From assembly GCA_934247875.1 (NCBI GenBank), contig CAKQJZ010000012.1:1-34578 (forward strand): a stretch of 34,578 nucleotides of DNA, written 5' to 3'. This stretch comes from an uncultured Spirochaetales bacterium (GTDB lineage Bacteria > Spirochaetota > Spirochaetia > Sphaerochaetales > Sphaerochaetaceae). This document shows, one piece after another, positions 18,101 to 24,342 of this stretch (position 1 is the stretch's first letter; every line of letters begins with the position of its first letter). A program made the position numbers and the translations under genes. A model generated the notes under the pieces. It was given only the letters and a program-made list of their open reading frames with translations, was not told where the DNA came from and ran no database searches.

Positions 18101-18434
18101 GCCTGTTTCTGACCTCATCAATCTCATCATAAGGATCTACGCCATCCTGGTATGTGATACCAATGATAGATGCACTGTTTATCGATTGCGAGGTCATGCT
18201 TTTGAAGTTTGGAAGTGTTACAAAATCCTCTTCAAGAATATCTGTAACACTGTTCTCGATATCTGATGAGGAAGCGCCAGGGTATATTGTGATTACATAT
18301 ACCATAGGGTTTGAAATATCAGGCAAGAACTCTGTGTTTGTATTTGAAAGTGCCATCAAGCCAAATACGCCAAGCGCAAGCAGCGTCATAGCGATAATGA
18401 CAGGATGAGCAACAGGGTATCTAGTAAGCTTCAT
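15195..18434 (-). CDS. RND superfamily efflux permease (HAE1/AcrB-like), TM4 acidic pair absent
   Basis: 1079 residues with the standard RND plan: TM1 after VAHPVIIAMTLLALGVFGLM, the porter-domain ISNPMVYVITIYPGAS, a TM2-6 block, a second periplasmic domain and a TM8-12 block (LLIAMFLVYLVMVAVFERFD; LGVVSLVGMLVNNGIVIADY). In most HAE1 pumps TM4 reads like GMIVDDAIVVLEN, where the two Asp relay protons. Here the same position reads LGNIVGAAILVLDQV, with Gly402-Ala403 in place of Asp-Asp. The surrounding helix is intact and the gene is full length, so this is not decay. Proton coupling may differ, or the protein may work in a hetero-complex. It follows the adaptor directly (TAA-ATG). Confidence 0.92.
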   Translation of the reverse strand: MKLTRYPVAHPVIIAMTLLALGVFGLMALSNTNTEFLPDISNPMVYVITIYPGASSSDIENSVTDILEEDFVTLPNFKSMTSQSINSASIIGITYQDGVDPYDEIDEVRNRLDNLISDLPAGISGRPYALVGGTSMLPIASFVIESEGGDINAISDYVDNTIKPQLSQIEGVSTITVNGLREARVDVKLRMDDMDSRGISPLTVYQMLSYSNYSIPLDSVTFQGTTIDAKFDGNYSDIEELGNLPIGYSLDGGIIKLKDVADITIGYQEGDYRVSKNGKPVLSVDICKRSDGNTIAITDKVKEIVASEEAKSGGALKISMISDDSKLVNSSLSTVIQSGVLGVIIAVLVIFIFLSDWKATIIIGLSIPLSIFFTFIGMKLAGITVNLLSLSGIVVALGNIVGAAILVLDQVYRFYQQTDGEGKALYSVNDSIFKGTDDVIGSVLGSGLTTIVVFVPIAALSGLVGQILRDVSVTFMLSLSASLLVAIIYIPFLMKKLLKEDDVKRKPARDNFIVKGLKKLEKHYARSLYFAEEHTPFMLVAAFLILLLSFYVLPNMQFTFIPSTDNGDFYVNVKFPDTYSIDDTEAVMNRIEAMVAQNVPELVTDVVFSGKDMSPMSQASKNTGAIHAVLLPVKDRDRDIHEIMLDIQEKVSAAIPDATISVDNGGFDRLISLVTDGGGYGLTLIGDDPDALYAEAEKIENELLTYKEVKTTAINATNDAKTAVINGTYDYMSSLGVPAYEAGLTSAILFYGTDIGKFTDPDTDSRYDIHISSDIQDKPLTSDRLNDIKVHSLSGTTIPLSNVATLKLDQGLSQINHDNRATSITITASLTTESTDGVTAKINKFLEENPLPSGISAKTGGLGDLVESSMAPLVQALLIAMFLVYLVMVAVFERFDQPFLIMLLFPFCIIGAVVALSAFGSSMSIVSILGVVSLVGMLVNNGIVIADYVNQVRKSDRESALKEKGIQFDEYTETLGLLSYEEEREILKKETAEGSASRLRPILMSTLTTVLGVIPMAIAKGEGAEIYAPLGQVIMGGLATSMIITLYVMPVYYYILERIKLRRVYRRKNSEKETKEIEK

Positions 18435-19499
18435 TTAATTACCCTCTGTTATATTTACCTGCTGGCCTGCAAAGATATTGTTCTGGCCCTTGATAATGAA
18501 TGGCTTATCTTTATATTCATCAGGAACGATTACATAGTCATTGTTGGAATACTCACCAGAGAAATCGACATACTTAGCTAGATCATCTTCGACATAGTAT
18601 GCAGATCCATCAAGCTTCATAGCCTTCTTATCTAGGCTGTAGCCACTCTTGGAGTCTGTGACGATAGTAACTTTCACATACATTCCAGGCTTGAATAGTG
18701 ATGGATCATCAAGAGCTAGATAAAGCTTGAAGTTACGGCTCTTTGAGTCGATATATGGAGAGAGTGATTTGATATGAGCAGTTGTTGTGATTTCTTCTGA
18801 GTAATCATCAGCAGGCTTAGTGACAGTGATCTTATAGTCTGTCTTTCCGCTCTGGAAAAGACTATAGTACTTCTCACCTAGATTGAGATTGATTACCAGA
18901 TCATCAATATCAGCAATCATCGCAATAGGAGTGCCCTTCATAGCTGTAGCACCCTTAGAGGAAACAGCCTTAAGCACAGTGCCCTCTGTATGCGCAACTA
19001 CATCTGTGTAGCTAAGCTGCAGCTCAGCAAGCTCCAGCTGTGCCTTCATAGCATCACGCTGAGCTTTGACAGTATCATAATCCTGCTTTGAAATCGCATC
19101 TGAGTTATATAGGTTCTCAACGCGAGAGAAAGAGTTCTCATAGCCAAGATAAGCAGCTTCTGCCTGCTCTTTCTGTAGTCTGTATGGCTCTGGATCTATC
19201 TTTGCAATGACAGAACCTTCTTCTACATAGTCTCCTTCACTTACATAGTAGTCTATGATAGTGCCTTCAACATAAGGCGTTACAGGAATAAGTGCATCTG
19301 CCTCAATGAAAGCAGAAAGGGTTACACTCTTATCAACTTCTTTATATTCAGGATAAACAACTTCAACAGGAGTTGTTGGCCTAATATACTCAGTCTCTGT
19401 TCTTGTGGAATAGAACCACTTAAGAGCATAGAAAAGAGCAATAAAAACGATGAAGAGCACGATGTACATTAAAACTGACTTGATCTTTTTACCTTTCAT
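18435..19499 (-). CDS. Periplasmic adaptor (membrane fusion protein, HlyD/RND-MFP family)
   Basis: 354 residues. An N-terminal membrane anchor (IKSVLMYIVLFIVFIALFYA) is followed by a lipoyl half-motif (VEGTIIDYYVSEGDYVEEGS then VIAKIDPEPYRLQ), a coiled-coil hairpin with heptads around residues 105-165, the second lipoyl half (VVAHTEGTVLKAVSSKGATA) and beta-barrel domains (LFKPGMYVKVTIVTDSK). It bridges the pump and the TolC-like duct. It is the first gene of the operon, with AGGA about 9 bases before its ATG and a promoter facing away from the TetR gene. Confidence 0.9.
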   Translation of the reverse strand: MKGKKIKSVLMYIVLFIVFIALFYALKWFYSTRTETEYIRPTTPVEVVYPEYKEVDKSVTLSAFIEADALIPVTPYVEGTIIDYYVSEGDYVEEGSVIAKIDPEPYRLQKEQAEAAYLGYENSFSRVENLYNSDAISKQDYDTVKAQRDAMKAQLELAELQLSYTDVVAHTEGTVLKAVSSKGATAMKGTPIAMIADIDDLVINLNLGEKYYSLFQSGKTDYKITVTKPADDYSEEITTTAHIKSLSPYIDSKSRNFKLYLALDDPSLFKPGMYVKVTIVTDSKSGYSLDKKAMKLDGSAYYVEDDLAKYVDFSGEYSNNDYVIVPDEYKDKPFIIKGQNNIFAGQQVNITEGN

Positions 19500-19579
19500 A
19501 TCTGATTTCCTAAAATAACTCAGTCAAAAACATAAGAAAATCACTATTCTTTGACAACCAACCGCGGCAATAAAGAAAC

Positions 19580-19610
19580 ATAAAATAGCTATAATGTATA
19601 AAGTCCAACA
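19580..19610 (-). promoter_or_regulatory. Efflux operon promoter with TGTTGGA element
   Basis: On the minus strand TTGGAC (19603-19608) and TTTTAT (19580-19585) are 17 bases apart. The -35 is embedded in TGTTGGA (19604-19610), the same heptamer that overlaps the -35 of the divergent TetR gene. It is therefore a candidate operator half-site for the TetR-type repressor. Confidence 0.45.
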
Positions 19611-19727
19611 TTTTCACTTATTTGTTTATTTTTGCAGTTATTTACTTACATTAAAAATAGATAAATTACCGAAAATAAAAATTTAAACTTATTATTTAAA
19701 TAAACATTATGTATTTACTACGACATG

Positions 19728-19758
19728 TGTTGGAATTTTTTTCCATTTTTACTATATT
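19728..19758 (+). promoter_or_regulatory. Promoter of the TetR gene with TGTTGGA element
   Basis: TTGGAA (19730-19735), a 17-base spacer and TATATT (19753-19758) predict a start near 19765, leaving about 3 bases before the ATG at 19768. TGTTGGA at 19728-19734 overlaps the -35. The spacer also holds a small dyad, TGGAA-N5-TTCCA (19731-19745). Both are plausible TetR-family contacts. Confidence 0.55.
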
Positions 19759-19767
19759 TAGTCTGCC

Positions 19768-20376
19768 ATGGAAGAGAAGAAACAGAATAAGAATGCGCTG
19801 AGAAGCAAGCGCCTCATTAGGCAAGGCTTCATCAGCCTAATCAAGAACAAAGCAGACTCATCAAATCTGACTATTACTGACATAGTAAATGCAGCAGGAA
19901 TCAATAGAGCAACATTCTATGCTCACTACTCATGCATAAAAGATCTGACAGATGAGATTGAGAAAGAAATCATCGATAAGATGATGAATGTATTGAATCA
20001 GTTTCATTTCGATAACTTCTGCACACACCCTACTCCAATACTTCTCCAAGTAAGCATGTTTCTCGCTGAAAACGAAGATTACTACAAAACTCTAATAAGC
20101 GTTCCAGAGTGTGATCAGTTTCTCAATAAGCTCTTAGACATATTCATTGCATATATAAAAGAAGATACATCTATCCCTGAAGAGATAAGACACTCTAAAG
20201 CATTCTTAATCAGAGCTTCATACTTTGCAGGAGGCCTCTCAAACTTATATGTAGAGTACTTCAAAGGAAAGCTTGATTGCTCTCTTTATGATATCCCAGC
20301 AGAAGTTGGCCTCATATTCCAGGAGCTAGATGTGAATTCATTCAACAAACGAATGCTCTCACATAAAACCAACTAA
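19768..20376 (+). CDS. TetR/AcrR-family repressor, probable regulator of the RND operon
   Basis: 202 residues. The N-terminal helix-turn-helix is standard for TetR proteins (LTITDIVNAAGINRATFYAH then YSCIKDLTDEI, residues about 35-65), with a divergent all-helical C-terminal ligand domain. It is divergent from the adaptor gene across 268 bases, the usual arrangement for a local repressor of an efflux operon. No ribosome site precedes the ATG; the -10 ends 9 bases upstream, so the mRNA is probably leaderless or nearly so. The inducing ligand is unknown. Confidence 0.87.
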   Translation: MEEKKQNKNALRSKRLIRQGFISLIKNKADSSNLTITDIVNAAGINRATFYAHYSCIKDLTDEIEKEIIDKMMNVLNQFHFDNFCTHPTPILLQVSMFLAENEDYYKTLISVPECDQFLNKLLDIFIAYIKEDTSIPEEIRHSKAFLIRASYFAGGLSNLYVEYFKGKLDCSLYDIPAEVGLIFQELDVNSFNKRMLSHKTN

Positions 20377-20468
20377 GATTTTAAACTTTTTTAGCTATCT
20401 AATTTTATATGTTAAAAAGAAATACAAAAGGAAGCGCAACAATATTCAAATTTTTATCTTAAAAGTCG

Positions 20469-20498
20469 TTGACACGAAATCTCTTTTGGTGTAAAAAT
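20469..20498 (+). promoter_or_regulatory. Promoter of the tRNA pair
   Basis: A perfect TTGACA at 20469-20474 is followed 17 bases later by TAAAAA(T) at 20492-20498, with a TG just before the -10. The first tRNA begins 12 bases downstream of the -10. Confidence 0.72.
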
Positions 20499-20509
20499 CT
20501 TAGAGTCAT

Positions 20510-20581
20510 GCGGGAATAGCTCAGTGGTAGAGCTCCACCTTGCCAAGGTGGATGTCGCGGGTTCAAGTCCCGTTTCCCGCT
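20510..20581 (+). tRNA. tRNA-Gly (anticodon GCC)
   Basis: All four arms fold: acceptor GCGGGAA/TTCCCGC, D arm GCTC...GAGC, anticodon stem CCACC/GGTGG with loop TTGCCAA (anticodon GCC), and T arm with GTTCAAGTC. The discriminator is T at 20581. CCA is not encoded and must be added after transcription. Seven bases separate it from tRNA-Lys. Confidence 0.97.
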
Positions 20582-20588
20582 CTACAAT

Positions 20589-20661
20589 GGGCCGCTAGCT
20601 CAGCTGGTAGAGCAACAGACTCTTAATCTGTGGGTCAAAGGTTCGATCCCTTTGCGGCTCA
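20589..20661 (+). tRNA. tRNA-Lys (anticodon CTT)
   Basis: Acceptor GGGCCGC/GCGGCTC (one G-T pair), D arm GCTC...GAGC, anticodon stem ACAGA/TCTGT with loop CTCTTAA (anticodon CTT), T arm AAAGGTTCGATCCCTTT, discriminator A. CCA is not encoded. It is cotranscribed with tRNA-Gly. Confidence 0.97.
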
Positions 20662-20808
20662 TATAACCGAGAATGATTCTCGGTTATTTTTTTGACCTTT
20701 TGCAATAGCATTCCATAATCCAACAGTTCTAACATAATCGATTGTTACTGCCCCGCTATATTTGAAAGCATTATACTCCTCTATAGCCTTTAGGACATAA
20801 GACAACAT
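20659..20808 (-). other. Doubtful 49-codon open frame between the tRNAs and the HMA gene
   Basis: On the minus strand an ATG at 20808 opens 49 codons (MLSYVLKAIEEYNAFKYSG... ending ESFSVI) with protein-like composition (an Ala/Ile/Glu/Tyr-rich helix, then TIDYVRTVGLWNAIAKG). An in-frame ATG at 20817 is also possible. It has no ribosome site and its end runs back through the tRNA terminator into the last bases of tRNA-Lys, which suggests a degraded gene end or chance. Otherwise 20694-20835 shows nothing. Confidence 0.2.
20663..20693 (+). terminator. Intrinsic terminator of the tRNA operon
   Basis: ATAACCGAGAA (20663-20673) and TTCTCGGTTAT (20677-20687) form a perfect 11-bp stem with a TGA loop, followed by a run of seven T. 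It begins one base after tRNA-Lys. Confidence 0.93.
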
Positions 20809-20835
20809 GATTTGCATCTTGCATCAGAACCTAGT

Positions 20836-20853
20836 TTAGAGTTATTACTCTAA
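20836..20853. promoter_or_regulatory. Palindrome upstream of the metallochaperone gene
   Basis: TTAGAGT (20836-20842) and ACTCTAA (20847-20853) are perfect 7-bp arms around TATT, about 20 bases before the HMA-protein start. A second short dyad, GTTA-GGAG-TAAC (20856-20867), encloses the ribosome site AGGAG. Either could be a metal-responsive operator or an RNA hairpin near the translation start; no metal regulator is encoded nearby. Confidence 0.4.
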
Positions 20854-20872
20854 TTGTTAGGAGTAACTAACT

Positions 20873-21133
20873 ATGAAGAAGATAACACTAAAAATAGATG
20901 GTATGGCATGCTCAATGTGCGAAGCTCATGTGAATGATGCTATCAGAGCACTTAAGGTCAAAAAAGTAACATCCTCAGCTAAAAGAGGAGAATCCATTGT
21001 TATAGCAGAGGATGCAATTGGAAAGGATGAATTTGAAAGAGTCCTTGCTTCAACTGGCTATCGCTTACTTGGATATACAGTTGAAGAGTATGAAGAGAAG
21101 AAAGGACTCTTTTCTAAGATTTTCAAGCATTAA
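20873..21133 (+). CDS. Heavy-metal-associated (HMA) domain protein, CopZ-like
   Basis: 86 residues. A single ferredoxin-like HMA domain with the metal-binding motif GMACSMCEAH (Cys13 and Cys16). CopZ-type chaperones bind Cu(I) and pass it to P-type ATPases. No P-type ATPase or metal regulator gene is in the window, so the partner is elsewhere and the metal is not proven. The C-terminus adds a charged tail (EEKKGLFSKIFKH). AGGAG at 9 bases supports the start. Its stop overlaps the end of the convergent beta-barrel gene by four bases. Confidence 0.85.
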   Translation: MKKITLKIDGMACSMCEAHVNDAIRALKVKKVTSSAKRGESIVIAEDAIGKDEFERVLASTGYRLLGYTVEEYEEKKGLFSKIFKH

Positions 21134-21732
21134 ACTATCTTTAAGAAACAGCCCCAGCCCTGGTAACCATCATATGCTGGATATAGCGGTGTCTGATAGA
21201 AGAGCCCAAGCTCTACATTCCACCAGCCTATCGTTCTCCAGCCAATAGAGACTTCAGGTCTGACTAATAGCCCATTATTAGCAAGGTTGTATGTACCAGC
21301 ATTGGATTGAAGCATAATCCACTGCTGATACCAAGCTGTATTGATGCCAAGGTTTACATTGAAGCGTCCAAGCTCATAGATTTTAATCTTCATGCTTAGC
21401 CCTGCTTCTCCGAATTCCTCAGCTGCGGCGAACCTGCCAGTGCTAGATCCAAGAGGCTTAAAGAAGTGCTCATAACGTAGATATGTAGCAATAGTGACTG
21501 TATCTATCTGTATACCGAAATCAACTGTAGCACCTACTGTTGGATAGCCATAGATCATCGTAGTATCAAGATATACATGTGACGCATAATTAACATTGAT
21601 ATCTTTTCTGAAATAGTCATCAAGCAAAGGCCTCAAGCTCTCTTTTTCACTATCTGTAAGCTTATAAGGATCAGCAAAGAGAGAGATTGATGATAATAGA
21701 GCAATTAATAATATTAAGATTACTTTCTTCAT
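21130..21732 (-). CDS. Predicted outer membrane beta-barrel protein
   Basis: 200 residues. A signal peptide (MKKVILILLIALLSSISLFA, cleavage before DPYKL) is followed by alternating hydrophobic/polar strands rich in Tyr, Trp and Gly (GATVDFGIQIDTVTIATYLR; FNVNLGINTAWYQQWIML; VSIGWRTIGWWNVELGLFYQ), the look of a small outer membrane barrel. No family was recognised. AGGAGGAG precedes the ATG. It is the last gene of the fibronectin-like lipoprotein operon, 12 bases after the small lipoprotein, suggesting that it forms or anchors a surface complex with them. Confidence 0.65.
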   Translation of the reverse strand: MKKVILILLIALLSSISLFADPYKLTDSEKESLRPLLDDYFRKDINVNYASHVYLDTTMIYGYPTVGATVDFGIQIDTVTIATYLRYEHFFKPLGSSTGRFAAAEEFGEAGLSMKIKIYELGRFNVNLGINTAWYQQWIMLQSNAGTYNLANNGLLVRPEVSIGWRTIGWWNVELGLFYQTPLYPAYDGYQGWGCFLKIV

Positions 21733-21744
21733 TTCTCTCTCCTC

Positions 21745-22170
21745 CTAGTTGCCCCAGTAATAGTATTGCTTTTTATCAATGATGATATACTCAGGACCAT
21801 TGATAGCAGAGGCTAAGAAGTAGAATTGGTGACTTTCAATATTGCCATCATCGTATTTCAGCGTGATAGTGCCATTGCACTCTGTGATTGCGTATGTTTT
21901 ATAATCAACTATATATTTACCGGATTTTGCCCCGCCTTCGAATGACTCAGTAAATGTACCTTCTTTGCTGTCGAAAGAGAAAAGAGTTGTATATGTCCCA
22001 GCTTCCTTATCTACTTCTGACGTAAAGTAAGCATACTTACCAGCAATATTATTGGGCAAATTACCATCAAACTTTGGTACTAGCTCCATAAGTGCCTTAA
22101 CATCATCACAGGATGTGAGTGCGAAAACAGAGCATACGATTATAATGAATAATATAAGTTTCTTTCTCAT
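21745..22170 (-). CDS. Small lipoprotein in the FnIII operon
   Basis: 141 residues. The lipoprotein signal ends in FALTSC (Cys21). The mature part is a single beta-rich domain with regular strands (GKYAYFTSEVDKEAGTYTTL, then KYIVDYKTYAITECNGTITL), a layout reminiscent of META- or lipocalin-like small lipoproteins, though not a clear match. Its start overlaps the 722-residue lipoprotein's stop by 4 bases. No function can be stated. Confidence 0.7.
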   Translation of the reverse strand: MRKKLILFIIIVCSVFALTSCDDVKALMELVPKFDGNLPNNIAGKYAYFTSEVDKEAGTYTTLFSFDSKEGTFTESFEGGAKSGKYIVDYKTYAITECNGTITLKYDDGNIESHQFYFLASAINGPEYIIIDKKQYYYWGN

Positions 22171-24329
22171 TTTACTGCCACCCTATTTCCGCTTACAGTC
22201 CCATCACTGTAGTTGATATCAAAGACATAAGTACCAGCAAAATTCTTATTCTTAACACTGATCTCATCAAGTACGATATGGCCTTTATACATTCCCATAA
22301 TCTCAAAACCACCAGTTGAAGACTTAGCGCTACCAGTGCCAGATGCATTAACGTGCATCTCATAGTTACCTGTCATATAGAAATTAGGGTTTTCTCCAAA
22401 GTTCAAGTAAGTAAAATAAATCTGACCACCAAGACCTTCCATAGCTGCATAGTAAGTAATTTTGCTGTCTCTGTAGTGGTCTTTATCTTCAGTTGAATCA
22501 AGTGCTTTTGTCTGAGTACCTAAATCAGAAGCATTACCATATCCTACAAGAGTTGCAATCTTGCTCTTCTTCCAGTAGCTCTTATAATCATCTGGAACAT
22601 AAGTTTGTCTATCCCATGGCTTAAGACCAGCAGACTCAAAGATATCGATAAACACTTCAGGTGTTAAAGCACCATACGAATTAGAAGCGTGCTTAACTTC
22701 TCCAAGAGTTCTGCCAAGCTCATCAGTTGTGTCAATGAAGTAGTCATATACAACAAGAGGAACTGTAGTATTATCATCAAATGAGCCTTTAGCCTTGAAT
22801 GTCTTTACTGAGCCATCTGAACCAACTCTGGTAATAGTCTGATCTGCTGTAGCACTTGTTGACCATGTAACATGTACAGGATAAACACCACTTGAGTTAG
22901 CAACATCTCCATCAAGAGGCTTATTGAAGCTAGTTGCACTGATTGAATCAATAGGAATAGGCAAATTCTGTATGCTATTAGAAACAGCAACAGAAGATGT
23001 TGCATCCAATGAGTTCTTAAGATATATCTCAATCTTTCTGACTTCATGAGCCTCATCAGTCGGATTCTTATCTACAGCTATGAAGTTATTGAATGATGCA
23101 AACTCGGCCTCTGAATACTCTTCAGCTGCTAGTTCTTCACCATTCTTCAAAGTTCTCTTAACAACATATGTGTACTTAGTTGATCTAGCACTGTCATTAG
23201 CTCCAACAGGGAGTGCGAATGAGATATCATAGCCAAATGAATCTTTATTGGCTACAAGTGCAAGGTTCTTAACACTAGAAAGCAAATAACCAGAATCAAT
23301 GCCTGCCTGAGAAGTACCAATCGCATTTCCAGCTGTTACAGAGTATGTGTATTCAACATTCTCTTTAACACTGTAATCACTGAATACATAGTAGCCATTG
23401 TCATCAACAGAGAGAGATGAAATATCATCATATTCAGTAGTAAATACAACCTGCTCAGCACTGCCTGGATAAGATTTCTTGATTACATATGTATAACCAG
23501 AATCATCTCCAGTTGTCTTGAAGTGAACATCAACAGTACTATTGCTCTCGCCTTTTGAAACTGAAACATCAGGTTTAACAGGAGAACCTGGAACTAAAGT
23601 ATAACCAGATCGAGAGAAGCTGATTGCTGCAGTATTTGATGTTGGTCCTACTCCAACGATAGCAAAGTAAAGTTCCTTGCCCTTTTCTTTTGCAGGATCA
23701 ATCTCATAAGCATAATACCTAACATCAGAATCTTCATCTGCGTTGACTGTTGCAACATACTCGCTCTTTAGTCCTGTAATAGAAGAAATATCTGACTTAT
23801 AGATATCATAGCTTTCTACATAAGGCATCTGCTTCCAGCTGACTACAATAGAACTCTCACTTGTTCCCTTAGTTGCAGAGATAGTATCAGGAGAAGCAAG
23901 AATAGTACCAACTGAAACCAATGAAGTATCGCCAGACTCACCTTCATATGTATGAGCAGTGACTCTATAGTTATAGAACTTATTTGCTTCAAGTGATTTG
24001 GAATCTCTATAGCTAGTTGTCGAAATAGTCTCACCAATAGTAGTCCAGGCATCACTCTCAGCTGCTACTGCGCTGATATCTTTGGTGCATTTCTCAATCG
24101 TATAATAGTCAGCACCTTCAACGCTGTTCCAACGAATAGCAATGCTATCTGCATAATATGACTTAGTAGCATTGACTCCAGTAGGAGCACTCTTAGAGAA
24201 AGTGCTGCCTCTATTGATAGTAGCACTACCACTATTAGGCTTAGTAATCTCTCCGTTATTCATAAGAATAGAAGCATTACAGGAGATAATCAGAATAGAG
24301 ATGATTAGAATAAATAATAACTTTTTCAT
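22167..24329 (-). CDS. Large lipoprotein with fibronectin type III-like repeats
   Basis: About 720 residues. I start at the second ATG (24329), 9 bases after AGGAGG; the ATG at 24335 is only 3 bases from it. The signal ends in ILIISC, the lipid-anchor Cys. At least five FnIII-like sandwiches follow, each marked by a strand with Trp or Phe and a later Tyr-rich strand: IAIRWNSVEGADYYTIEK, IVVSWKQMPYVESYDIYKS, VDVHFKTTGDDSGYTYVIKK, YDISFALPVGAND, VHVTWSTSATADQ. A separate C-terminal domain (about 590-720) contains Gly/Tyr-rich strands. No catalytic motif was found. A surface-exposed binding or scaffold role is inferred. Confidence 0.78.
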   Translation of the reverse strand: MKKLLFILIISILIISCNASILMNNGEITKPNSGSATINRGSTFSKSAPTGVNATKSYYADSIAIRWNSVEGADYYTIEKCTKDISAVAAESDAWTTIGETISTTSYRDSKSLEANKFYNYRVTAHTYEGESGDTSLVSVGTILASPDTISATKGTSESSIVVSWKQMPYVESYDIYKSDISSITGLKSEYVATVNADEDSDVRYYAYEIDPAKEKGKELYFAIVGVGPTSNTAAISFSRSGYTLVPGSPVKPDVSVSKGESNSTVDVHFKTTGDDSGYTYVIKKSYPGSAEQVVFTTEYDDISSLSVDDNGYYVFSDYSVKENVEYTYSVTAGNAIGTSQAGIDSGYLLSSVKNLALVANKDSFGYDISFALPVGANDSARSTKYTYVVKRTLKNGEELAAEEYSEAEFASFNNFIAVDKNPTDEAHEVRKIEIYLKNSLDATSSVAVSNSIQNLPIPIDSISATSFNKPLDGDVANSSGVYPVHVTWSTSATADQTITRVGSDGSVKTFKAKGSFDDNTTVPLVVYDYFIDTTDELGRTLGEVKHASNSYGALTPEVFIDIFESAGLKPWDRQTYVPDDYKSYWKKSKIATLVGYGNASDLGTQTKALDSTEDKDHYRDSKITYYAAMEGLGGQIYFTYLNFGENPNFYMTGNYEMHVNASGTGSAKSSTGGFEIMGMYKGHIVLDEISVKNKNFAGTYVFDINYSDGTVSGNRVAVK

Positions 24330-24342
24330 TTCCATCGTCCTC

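Noticed and set aside
20510..20661. tRNA genes as the attachment site of an integrated element
   Set aside because: No integrase gene and no repeat of the tRNA 3' ends was found in the window.
20659..20808. The minus-strand 49-codon frame as a confident gene
   Set aside because: No ribosome site or clear promoter, and it runs through the tRNA terminator into tRNA-Lys. Listed only as doubtful.
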